Positions 22,384-28,594 of a stretch of 28,594 bases of DNA are shown piece after piece (positions within the stretch are counted from its first letter, which is position 1; every line of letters begins with the position of its first letter). The position numbers and the translations under genes were made by a program. The notes under the pieces were generated by a model that was not told where the DNA came from, ran no database searches, and saw nothing but the letters and a program-made list of their open reading frames with translations. This DNA comes from JBOGTC01 sp050692055 (lineage in GTDB: Bacteria; Chloroflexota; Limnocylindria; QHBO01), in contig JBOGTC010000020.1 in the NCBI GenBank assembly GCA_050692055.1, positions 1 through 28,594 on the forward strand. The letters run 5' to 3'.

Positions 22384-22473
22384 ATGAACCCCTTGGCGAC
22401 AGGGCGTCTATTGAAAGTGGCGGTAGGAACCACGGAACGGGACGGAATCCGGCGCCGAACGGGAATGCGTTGA
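22384..22473 (+). CDS. Possible 29-residue upstream reading frame
   Basis: ATG 22384 follows a strong purine-rich GGAGGGGG after a short spacing, and the frame stops at TGA 22471-22473. The peptide begins MNPLATGRLLKVAVGTT and is basic towards its end. I recognise no family. It lies upstream of the candidate transporter promoter, so it is not clearly a leader peptide. It may be chance. Confidence 0.2.
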   Translation: MNPLATGRLLKVAVGTTERDGIRRRTGMR

Positions 22474-22499
22474 CCCGATTCCGTGGCGTGTGCGATCCT
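22470..22499 (+). promoter_or_regulatory. Candidate promoter of the peptide transporter operon
   Basis: TTGACC (22470-22475), an 18-nt spacer ending in an extended TGC, then GATCCT (22494-22499). The -35 is good and the -10 weak. It is about 70 nt before the GTG start. Confidence 0.35.
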
Positions 22500-22517
22500 C
22501 ACCCGATCGGAGGATCG
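22493..22517. promoter_or_regulatory. 8-bp inverted repeat over the transporter -10
   Basis: CGATCCTC (22493-22500) and GAGGATCG (22510-22517) are perfect reverse complements around 9 nt. The left arm covers the candidate -10, so this could be an operator; as RNA it could also fold into a 5' hairpin. Confidence 0.4.
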
Positions 22518-22552
22518 GTCCCGGGCGGGCCGAGCCTGTGCAGTGGAGGGAC

Positions 22553-22558
22553 AGGAGG
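22553..22558 (+). promoter_or_regulatory. Shine-Dalgarno site of the peptide-binding gene
   Basis: AGGAGG, 10 nt before GTG 22569. It supports that start over an open in-frame extension reaching back to 22341. Confidence 0.55.
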
Positions 22559-22568
22559 TTCTCGGCTC

Positions 22569-24287
22569 GTGCGACACCTGCGTCCAGCGCTCGCTTACCT
22601 CGCGGTCATCGGCCTGGTGTTGGCCGCCTGCACCGCCACCCAGCCGACTCCGGCTCCGGACGCGGAGGAGACCGATGACGCATCCGTGCCGCCGACCGAT
22701 GACGGGACTGCCACCGGAGGGACCGTTCGCATCGGCTACGGAGGCTCGCCGGACAGCCTGAACCCCGGAAACGGCGTGCTGTCCGAGTCCTACACGATGT
22801 ACGGGCTCGTCTACGACACGCCCATCGGCGTCAACAGCGCAGGCGAGTACATCCCCGAGCTTGCGAGCGAGTGGTCGGTGGCGGACGACGGCGTGACCTG
22901 GACGCTGACCATCGTGGACAGCGCGACCTTCCATGACGGGGAGCCGCTGACCGCGGAGGACGTCGCGTTCAGCATCCTGCTGTACCAGGCGACCGACGAC
23001 TTCCCGTTCCTCCCCTCGTACACCGATGTCTTCGAGAGCGTCGAGGCCACCAGCGAGACGGAGCTCGTCATCACGACCAGCGACCCGGTCGGCAACTTCG
23101 AGTCGCGCATGGCATTCATGTACGTCCTGCCCCAGCACATCTGGGAGGCGGAAGCTGATCCGGTTGCGTTTGAGAACGAGGAGATGATCGGCTCCGGGCC
23201 GTTCATGTTGACCGAGCACGCGCAGGATGAGTTCGTCCAGCTCGCGGCCAACACCGAGTACTGGAACGGCCCGCCGAACGTTGACGAGGTCATCTTCCAG
23301 ACCTACTCCAACGCCGACGCGCGGATCACCGCGCTCACCCAGGGCGACGTGGACATGATCACCGAGTTCCCGGCGACCGCCGTCAGCACACTCCAGAACG
23401 CGGAGAACGTCGAGGTCGCCATCACCGACATCGCGGCCGGCGGCAGCCTGCGGGACGTCTTCTTCAACATCGTGGAGGAGGAGAACTGCCCGGCCGATGT
23501 CGGTGTCTGCTCCGGCCACCCGGCGCTCCTCGATCTCGAGGTCCGCCAGGCGCTGGCGATGGCGGTCGACAAGCAGCAGATCATCGACGTCGCGACCCTC
23601 GGTCTCGGCAGCCCCGGCCTGTCGATGGTGCCGGTCGGCCTCGGCGACTTCTACGCCAGCGAGGTCGAGGACTGGCCGTACGATCCGGAGGCGGCGGCCC
23701 AGGTGCTCGAGGACGCCGGCTACACCGATGCCGATGGCAACGGCATCCGCGAGTGCCTGCCGGACCAGGACTGCCCGACGGGCGACCTCACCTTCCGGTT
23801 CAACTACGCCGACGACATCGACACGGCGCCGCGCGAGGCGGAGCTGCTGCAGGGCATGTGGGAGCAGATCGGCGTTGCGATCGAGATCCAGGGCCTCGAT
23901 CCCGACACGTTGACCAGCGTCTGCTGCCCGAGCTTTGACTATGACATCATGCTCTGGGGCTGGGGTTCCGATCCGGATGCATCGTTCCTGCTCGGCGTGG
24001 CGCTGTGCACGGAGATCGACTCCGGCTTCAGCGAGACCGGGTACTGCAACCCGGAGTTTGACGCGCTCTACGAGCAGCAGGGCATCGAGACCGATGTGGA
24101 AGCGCGGATCGACCTCATCCACCAGATGCAGCAGATCCTGGTGGAGGACGTGGTCTACATCATTCCCTATTACCAGCTGTACGTTCAGGCCTATCGAACC
24201 GATACGTTCACCGGCTGGCCCACCGATGATCCATCACTCGGCCTGGAGGACAGGGAGGCGCTCACGGTCATCCGGCCCGCGGAGTAG
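22569..24287 (+). CDS. Dipeptide/oligopeptide ABC transporter substrate-binding lipoprotein
   Basis: 572 residues from GTG 22569. The signal VRHLRPALAYLAVIGLVLAAC is a lipoprotein signal with Cys19-21 as the lipid anchor. The mature part is a family-5 solute-binding protein: GGTVRIGYGGSPDSLNPGNG, YIPELASEWSVADDGVTWTL, FHDGEPLTAEDVAFSILLYQ, GSGPFMLTEH, LEVRQALAMAVDKQQI, and IIPYYQLYVQAYRTD. It captures peptides or similar solutes outside the membrane for the permeases encoded downstream. Oddly, it holds eight further cysteines in four close pairs (ENCPADVGVC, ECLPDQDC, VCCP, LCTEIDSGFSETGYC), which suggests disulfide-stabilised insertions. First gene of a four-gene operon. Confidence 0.9.
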   Translation: MRHLRPALAYLAVIGLVLAACTATQPTPAPDAEETDDASVPPTDDGTATGGTVRIGYGGSPDSLNPGNGVLSESYTMYGLVYDTPIGVNSAGEYIPELASEWSVADDGVTWTLTIVDSATFHDGEPLTAEDVAFSILLYQATDDFPFLPSYTDVFESVEATSETELVITTSDPVGNFESRMAFMYVLPQHIWEAEADPVAFENEEMIGSGPFMLTEHAQDEFVQLAANTEYWNGPPNVDEVIFQTYSNADARITALTQGDVDMITEFPATAVSTLQNAENVEVAITDIAAGGSLRDVFFNIVEEENCPADVGVCSGHPALLDLEVRQALAMAVDKQQIIDVATLGLGSPGLSMVPVGLGDFYASEVEDWPYDPEAAAQVLEDAGYTDADGNGIRECLPDQDCPTGDLTFRFNYADDIDTAPREAELLQGMWEQIGVAIEIQGLDPDTLTSVCCPSFDYDIMLWGWGSDPDASFLLGVALCTEIDSGFSETGYCNPEFDALYEQQGIETDVEARIDLIHQMQQILVEDVVYIIPYYQLYVQAYRTDTFTGWPTDDPSLGLEDREALTVIRPAE

Positions 24288-24314
24288 GGTGGGTCCTGGG
24301 GCGTAATCTCGGGC

Positions 24315-24319
24315 GGAGG
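24315..24319 (+). promoter_or_regulatory. Shine-Dalgarno site pointing to a CTG start
   Basis: GGAGG, 5 nt before CTG 24325. No ATG, GTG or TTG lies in frame between the stop at 24304-24306 and GTG 24385. Confidence 0.4.
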
Positions 24320-24324
24320 CCATC

Positions 24325-25332
24325 CTGAGCGGCCGAGCGGGCTACCTGCTGTCGAAGATCGGCTGGGCGCTGGTCACGATCTTCGTGGTCGTGACCTTCA
24401 ACTTCCTGCTGTTCCGCGTGCTGCCGGGCGATCCGGCCAAGTCCGGCATGCGCGATCCGAGGCTGAACCCCGCGACCCAGGCGGCGCTCACCGAGCGCTT
24501 CGGCCTTGACAAGCCGGTCTTCCTCAACCTGGAGGACGGCAACCCGCTCGACTCGCAGTACTTCGCCTACCTGGGGTCGCTGAGCCGCGGCGACCTGGGG
24601 ACGAGCTACGCGTTCCGCGACGAGCAGGTGAGCGATCTCATCGGCGGCGCGCTGGTCAACACCCTGTGGCTGATCCTGCCCGCGCAGGCGCTGGCCATCC
24701 TGTTCGGGGCGGCGCTCGGACTCGTCGCCGCCTGGCGGCGGGGCACGGCGCTCGACGTCGGCGCGCTCAGCTTCAGCCTCTTCATGTGGTCGCTGCCGAC
24801 CTTCTTCCTGGGGATCATCCTGCTCGTGGCCGGAGCGACCTGGTTCCAGCTGCCCACAGGCGGCCGCGTCACGGTGGGAGCCTCGTTCGACAGCGCCTGG
24901 GAGGAGATCGGTGACATCGGCGCCCACCTGCTGCTGCCGACCCTCACCTTCACGCTCGTGCTGCTGGGCGAGTACATGCTCATCATGCGCAGCAGCGTGC
25001 TCGAGGTCTTCAGCGAGGACTACATCCTCACCGCCAAGGCAAAGGGCCTGTCGACGATCCGCATCATCCGCGACCACGCGCTGCGCAACGCGATGCTGCC
25101 GATCGTCACGCTGATCGCGCTCAACCTGGGGTTCACCGTGTCGGGCGCGATCCAGGTCGAGACCGTCTACTCGTGGCCGGGGCTCGGCAACCTGACGGTG
25201 CAGGCGGTCGGCCAGCGTGACTACCCGGTGCTGCAGGGCGCCTTCCTGCTCATCGCGGTGTCGGTGGTGGTCGCCAACCTGATCGCGGAGCTCGTCTACG
25301 GCTGGCTCGATCCGCGGGTGATCGAGGCGTGA
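24325..25332 (+). CDS. Dipeptide ABC transporter permease (DppB-like)
   Basis: 335 residues if it starts at CTG 24325. The first standard start is GTG 24385, but that would cut into the first helix (KIGWALVTIFVVVTFNFLLF), which all DppB-type permeases keep intact before RVLPGDP. GGAGG is well placed for the CTG. The protein has about six transmembrane helices, and the EAA loop YILTAKAKGLSTIRIIRDHA, followed by LRNAMLPIVT. The end, VETVYSWPGLGNLTVQAVGQ, then RDYP, is diagnostic of the DppB/OppB family. It forms the membrane channel with the permease half of the next gene. It follows the binding-protein stop by 37 nt and overlaps the next start as GTGA. Confidence 0.88.
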   Translation: MSGRAGYLLSKIGWALVTIFVVVTFNFLLFRVLPGDPAKSGMRDPRLNPATQAALTERFGLDKPVFLNLEDGNPLDSQYFAYLGSLSRGDLGTSYAFRDEQVSDLIGGALVNTLWLILPAQALAILFGAALGLVAAWRRGTALDVGALSFSLFMWSLPTFFLGIILLVAGATWFQLPTGGRVTVGASFDSAWEEIGDIGAHLLLPTLTFTLVLLGEYMLIMRSSVLEVFSEDYILTAKAKGLSTIRIIRDHALRNAMLPIVTLIALNLGFTVSGAIQVETVYSWPGLGNLTVQAVGQRDYPVLQGAFLLIAVSVVVANLIAELVYGWLDPRVIEA

Positions 25333-27296
25333 GCGTCCTCGCCGAGGTCACCGCGCCGCGCGAAGCGCCGGCGATCCTGCCCCGCTGGCGGACGCTGCTT
25401 CATCACCGGATGGGGGTGATCGGCGCCGCGATGCTGCTGCTGGCGCTCGTCGTCGCCGTCTTCGCTCCGTTCCTTGCGCCCTACGACCCTTACGCATCCG
25501 TGCGGGTCAGCATCCTCGACATCTACCAGGCGCCTTCGGGCGCGCACCCACTGGGGACCGATGACGGCGGCAAGGACGTCCTCTCCTCCCTCATCCACGG
25601 CGCCCGCGTGTCGCTGCTGGTCGGCTTCGCGGCTGCCGCCATCGCGCTCGGCATCGGCGGCTTCATCGGCCTGGTGGCCGGTTTCTATGGCAGACGCATC
25701 GGATCGCTGCTGATGCGGATCACCGACTTCTTCCTCGTCATCCCGGACCTGGCGCTGCAGATCGTGCTGGTCGCGATCATCGGTCCATCGCTGGGGACCA
25801 TCATCTTCGTGATCGGGGCGCTGGGCTGGACCACGACCGCGCGGCTCGTCCGATCGCAGACGCTTAGCGTGCGGGAGCGCAAGTACGTCCTGCGCGCCCG
25901 CTCGATCGGGGCATCGGACGGGCACATCATGCGTCGCCACGTCTTTCCAGCGGTCCTGCCGCTGATGCTGGCCAACATGGTCCTGGTCATCAGCCTGGCG
26001 ATCCTGTCGGAGTCGACGCTGGCATTCATCGGCCTCGGCGATCCGACGGTCATCAGCTGGGGCCAGATGCTGAACTTCGCCTTCACGCGAGGCGCCGTGT
26101 CCGCCGGTGCGTGGTGGGCGCTCATCCCGCCCGGGCTGGCGATCGTGTGGGTCGTGCTGGCCACCACGCTGCTCGGCACGGCGCTCGAGGACGCGCTCAA
26201 CCCGCGGCTCAAGCGACACCACCTCGAGGGCGAGGGGCGCGACGTGGCGCGACCGGAGCTTTCGCCGGCGCGCGCGCCCGTGTCGTTCGGCTCGCGGCGC
26301 GATCCGGCGCCCGACGCGCCCCTCCTGGAGGTCCGCGACCTGGCCATCGAGTTCGACGGCCCGGCCGGCCCGCTGCGCGCCGTCGACGGCATCAGCTTTG
26401 ACCTGCGCCGCGGCGAGACGCTCGGCCTGGTGGGGGAGTCCGGCTGCGGCAAGACGACGACGGTGCTGGGCATCCTGCGACTGCTGCCGCCGGGCGGCCG
26501 CGTGGTGGGTGGCAGCGTCCTGTTCGACGGCGAGGATCTGCTGGGCCTCTCGCCGGCCGAGCTGCGCGGCTTCCGCTGGACGCGCCTGTCGCTCGTGTTC
26601 CAGGGCGCCATGAACGCACTGAACCCGGTGCGGCCGGTGGGGGGCCAGGTGACCGAGGCGATCCGCATCCACTTCCCCGCAACCAGCCGCGCGGAGGCGG
26701 AGCGGCGCACGGGCGAGCTGCTCGAGCGGGTGGGAATCGGACGGCGCCGCGCCGGCGAGTACCCGCACACCTACTCGGGCGGGATGCGGCAGCGCGCGAT
26801 GATCGCGCTGGCCCTTGCCTGCAACCCGGAGGTGATCGTCGCGGACGAGCCGACGACCGCCCTCGACGTCATGATCCAGGCCCAGATCCTGGAGCTGCTC
26901 ACCGGCATCGCCGCGGACTTCGGGATGGGGATCATCCTCGTCACCCACGACCTCGGCGTGGTGGCCCAGGTCTGCGATCGGATCGTGGTCATGTACGGCG
27001 GCGACGTGGCCGAGGAGGCGACCACCTCCGAGCTGTTCGCCACACCGCGGCACCCCTACACCCAGCAGCTGCTGGCCTCGTTCCCTGACGTGGCGCACCC
27101 GGATCGCCCGCTGCGCGGCATCCCCGGCGCTCCTCCTCGGCTGGACGCGATGCCCCCCGGCTGCCGCTTCGCGCCGCGCTGCCCGTACGTCTTCGACCGC
27201 TGTGGCCTCGAGCGGCCGGCCCAGTACCCCGCGGGCGACGGTCGTCATGCCTCCTGCTTCCTGCTCGATCCGGCCCAAGGAAGGACCGATGCCTGA
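25329..27296 (+). CDS. Fused peptide ABC transporter permease-ATPase (DppC-DppD)
   Basis: 655 residues from GTG 25329 (GTGA overlap with the permease stop). Residues 1-290 are a DppC-type permease: N-terminal helix, HPLGTDDGGKDVLSSLIHGA with the family signature, EAA loop YVLRARSIGASDGHIMRRHV. A hydrophilic linker (about 295-330) joins a DppD-type ATPase: Walker A GESGCGKT at 369-376, SLVFQGAMNALNPV (Q-loop), YSGGMRQRAMIALAL from 482, Walker B IVADEP with Asp506/Glu507, H-loop THDLG near 542, and the C-terminal oligopeptide domain with PPGCRFAPRCPYVFDRC, a probable Fe-S or zinc-binding Cys motif. The reading frame is continuous, so the fusion is real in this sequence. Such permease/ATP-binding fusions are known in this family. 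Confidence 0.92.
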   Translation: MSVLAEVTAPREAPAILPRWRTLLHHRMGVIGAAMLLLALVVAVFAPFLAPYDPYASVRVSILDIYQAPSGAHPLGTDDGGKDVLSSLIHGARVSLLVGFAAAAIALGIGGFIGLVAGFYGRRIGSLLMRITDFFLVIPDLALQIVLVAIIGPSLGTIIFVIGALGWTTTARLVRSQTLSVRERKYVLRARSIGASDGHIMRRHVFPAVLPLMLANMVLVISLAILSESTLAFIGLGDPTVISWGQMLNFAFTRGAVSAGAWWALIPPGLAIVWVVLATTLLGTALEDALNPRLKRHHLEGEGRDVARPELSPARAPVSFGSRRDPAPDAPLLEVRDLAIEFDGPAGPLRAVDGISFDLRRGETLGLVGESGCGKTTTVLGILRLLPPGGRVVGGSVLFDGEDLLGLSPAELRGFRWTRLSLVFQGAMNALNPVRPVGGQVTEAIRIHFPATSRAEAERRTGELLERVGIGRRRAGEYPHTYSGGMRQRAMIALALACNPEVIVADEPTTALDVMIQAQILELLTGIAADFGMGIILVTHDLGVVAQVCDRIVVMYGGDVAEEATTSELFATPRHPYTQQLLASFPDVAHPDRPLRGIPGAPPRLDAMPPGCRFAPRCPYVFDRCGLERPAQYPAGDGRHASCFLLDPAQGRTDA

Positions 27297-28350
27297 CGCC
27301 GCGCCGCTGCTCCACGTTGCCGGCCTGGAGAAGGCGTTCCCCGGTCGCCGCTCGCTCGCCGATTGGCTCCTTCGGCGCCCCGCTCTGCCGGTCCGGGCCG
27401 TGGACGGCGTCAGCTTCGAGCTGCGACGTGGCGAGATCCTGGCCCTCGTCGGTGAGTCCGGCTGCGGTAAGACCACGACCGGCAACCTCGTGCTGGGCCT
27501 GCTGGAGCCGACGGCTGGCCGCGTCGAGCTCGACGGCCGCGTCGTGGCCGGCCTGTCGCGTGGGGCGCTGCGCGGGATGCGACGCCAGGCGCAGATGATC
27601 TTCCAGGATCCGTACGAGTCGCTGAACCCACGCATGCGGGTCGGCGAGATCGTGGCCGAGCCGCTGCAGGTGCATCGGGCCACCGCGTCGCGATCCGAGG
27701 AGCGGGATCGCGTCGAGCGCGCCCTGACCCAGGCGGGGCTGGCGCCGGCATCGGTCTACCTGGGCCGGTACCCGTTCGAGCTCTCCGGCGGGCAGCGGCA
27801 GCGCGTCGTGATCGCGGCGGCCCTGGCGCTCGAGCCGTCCATGCTCGTGGCGGACGAGCCCGTCAGCATGCTCGACGTCAGCATCCGGGCCGAGATCCTC
27901 AACCTGCTCGCCGCGCTGGCCCGCGACCAGGGAATCGGGGTGCTGATGATCACGCACGACCTGTCGACCGTCGCCGCCTACGCGCAGCGCATCGCGGTCA
28001 TGTACCTGGGACGGATCGTCGAGCAGGGCCCGACGCGCCGGGTGCTCGCCGACCCGCAGCATCCGTACACGAAGGCGCTCCTCTCGGTGGTCCCCGTGCC
28101 GGATCCGAGCCTGCGGCGCGAGCCGGTCATCCTCGGGGGGGAGACGCCTGATCCGGGCCGCATCCCGGCCGGCTGCCGCTTCCATCCACGCTGCCCGGTG
28201 GCCTTCGAGCGCTGCCCGCAGGTTGACCCGCCGCTCTTTCCGGTCGGCGACTCGCATGCCGCCGCGTGCCTGCTCGTGGAGCGGACCCCGGCATCAGCCA
28301 CGCCGGCTAGAGCGGGCCGCCCATCACCAGTGGCACGACGAGCAGGCTGA
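27289..28350 (+). CDS. Peptide ABC transporter ATP-binding protein (DppF-like)
   Basis: 353 residues from ATG 27289 behind AAGGAAGG, overlapping the fused gene by 8 nt. Walker A GESGCGKT at 55-62, MIFQDPYESLNPRM (Q-loop, typical of DppF/OppF), FELSGGQRQRVVIAAAL, Walker B LVADEPVSMLDV, THDLSTVAAYA, and the C-terminal oligopeptide domain with PAGCRFHPRCPVAFERC, again a four-Cys-type motif together with the later AAACL. It pairs with the ATPase half of the fused protein to power import. Its last 44 nt overlap a convergent membrane-protein gene, so its basic tail (RAGRPSPVARRAG) may be recently extended. Confidence 0.92.
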   Translation: MPDAAPLLHVAGLEKAFPGRRSLADWLLRRPALPVRAVDGVSFELRRGEILALVGESGCGKTTTGNLVLGLLEPTAGRVELDGRVVAGLSRGALRGMRRQAQMIFQDPYESLNPRMRVGEIVAEPLQVHRATASRSEERDRVERALTQAGLAPASVYLGRYPFELSGGQRQRVVIAAALALEPSMLVADEPVSMLDVSIRAEILNLLAALARDQGIGVLMITHDLSTVAAYAQRIAVMYLGRIVEQGPTRRVLADPQHPYTKALLSVVPVPDPSLRREPVILGGETPDPGRIPAGCRFHPRCPVAFERCPQVDPPLFPVGDSHAAACLLVERTPASATPARAGRPSPVARRAG

Positions 28351-28594
28351 CCGCGACGCCGACCGGCACCGCCGCCGCCGCCCGGCTCAGCCGCGACGGA
28401 AGCCGGACGAGCGCCGGCGCCACGGCTGCGGCGGCGACCGCCCCGGTGAACCCGGCGAGCGAGGCGACGAAGGCGTGAGCCAGCGTCGGCGAGGCCGCGC
28501 CGGTCTGCCGCTCGCCGGCCATGACAACGCCGAGGACGACGGTAACGAGCGCGCCGAACAGCCCGGCGGCAGCGGTTCCGGCGAAGGCGCGCGG
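28307..28594 (-). CDS. Membrane protein, partial at window edge
   Basis: The minus strand is open from the right edge to the TAG at 28307. It encodes a hydrophobic protein with at least three helices: AGTAAAGLFGALVTVVLGVV, HAFVASLAGFTGAVAAAAVA and AAAVPVGVAVSLLVVPLVMG. No family is recognisable from this fragment. An internal ATG at 28522 is unlikely to be the true start, because a transmembrane helix is encoded in frame before it. The end overlaps the DppF gene by 44 nt. Confidence 0.55.
   Translation of the reverse strand, partial: PRAFAGTAAAGLFGALVTVVLGVVMAGERQTGAASPTLAHAFVASLAGFTGAVAAAAVAPALVRLPSRLSRAAAAVPVGVAVSLLVVPLVMGGPL

Larger units (their letters stand above)
22257..22568. other. 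Divergent intergenic region before the peptide transporter
   Basis: 312 nt between the S9 peptidase and the transporter. It holds the peptidase -10, a possible 29-codon reading frame, a candidate promoter and an 8-bp inverted repeat, listed separately. Nothing else is recognised. Confidence 0.5.

Noticed and set aside
22341..22568. N-terminal extension of the peptide-binding protein
   Set aside because: The frame is open, but it would bury the lipoprotein signal about 76 residues inside the protein. AGGAGG before GTG 22569 gives a proper signal.
22257..24122. Upstream minus-strand extension of the S9 peptidase frame
   Set aside because: It is open for 620 codons but is antisense to the peptide-binding gene and has no domain. 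ATG 22256 begins the recognisable protein.
25296..27683. 795-codon minus-strand frame opposite the peptide transporter
   Set aside because: It is the shadow of the fused permease-ATPase gene; its composition is low-complexity and motif-free.

Overview
The window is a very GC-rich, gene-dense bacterial chromosome segment. Almost every third codon position is G or C. There are no rRNA or tRNA genes, insertion sequences, integrases or CRISPR arrays. The mix suggests Chloroflexota, possibly the Limnocylindria/Ellin6529 lineage: a DUF3352 protein, a Mer-like luciferase-family oxidoreductase, a GT2 with a CysS-like tail, an HTH fused to a PDDEXK nuclease-like domain, and apparently leaderless genes. 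An actinobacterium cannot be excluded. This is an inference from gene content, not a marker-gene result.

Left part (1-6306): an EamA transporter runs off the left edge with an apparent frameshift. It is followed by a membrane-anchored DUF3352 protein with a start-stop-overlapping cupin. Then come a small HExxH protein and a glycosyltransferase (minus), a stand-alone excisionase-type HTH protein, and a TPR-rhomboid protease followed by a dienelactone-hydrolase-like protein (plus).

Middle (6607-15066, all minus): a three-gene ferric-iron ABC transporter (binding lipoprotein, fused two-domain permease, ATPase) is driven from a promoter overlapped by a DtxR/IdeR-like palindrome. Next is a four-gene redox operon: LLM flavin/F420 oxidoreductase, two-CCG Fe-S protein, GlcD-like FAD oxidase and a small uncharacterised protein. 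It looks like a 2-hydroxyacid oxidising unit. Upstream of it lies a decayed alpha/beta hydrolase.

Right-middle (15143-22256): an acyl-CoA dehydrogenase (plus), an XRE-PDDEXK protein behind a penicillin-acylase-family hydrolase (both minus), a five-helix membrane protein (plus) and an S9 prolyl oligopeptidase (minus). The penicillin acylase and the membrane protein diverge from a symmetric -10 element with ATGs only 7-8 nt away on each side.

Right (22569-28350, plus): a complete Dpp/Opp-type peptide ABC transporter. It consists of a lipoprotein SBP with four pairs of cysteines, a permease that seems to start at CTG, a fused permease-ATPase, and a second ATPase. With the S9 peptidase and penicillin acylase next door, this region reads as peptide/amide uptake and breakdown.

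The most unexplained signal is a degenerate short repeat (core AGTTGCC, then about 20 nt on, a TCG..G.TAGG-like end). It has six copies, confined to the two open convergent intergenic regions (6307-6606 and 16340-16640). Each copy is oriented like the gene whose 3' end it follows, and one copy encodes the C-terminal tail of the XRE-PDDEXK protein.
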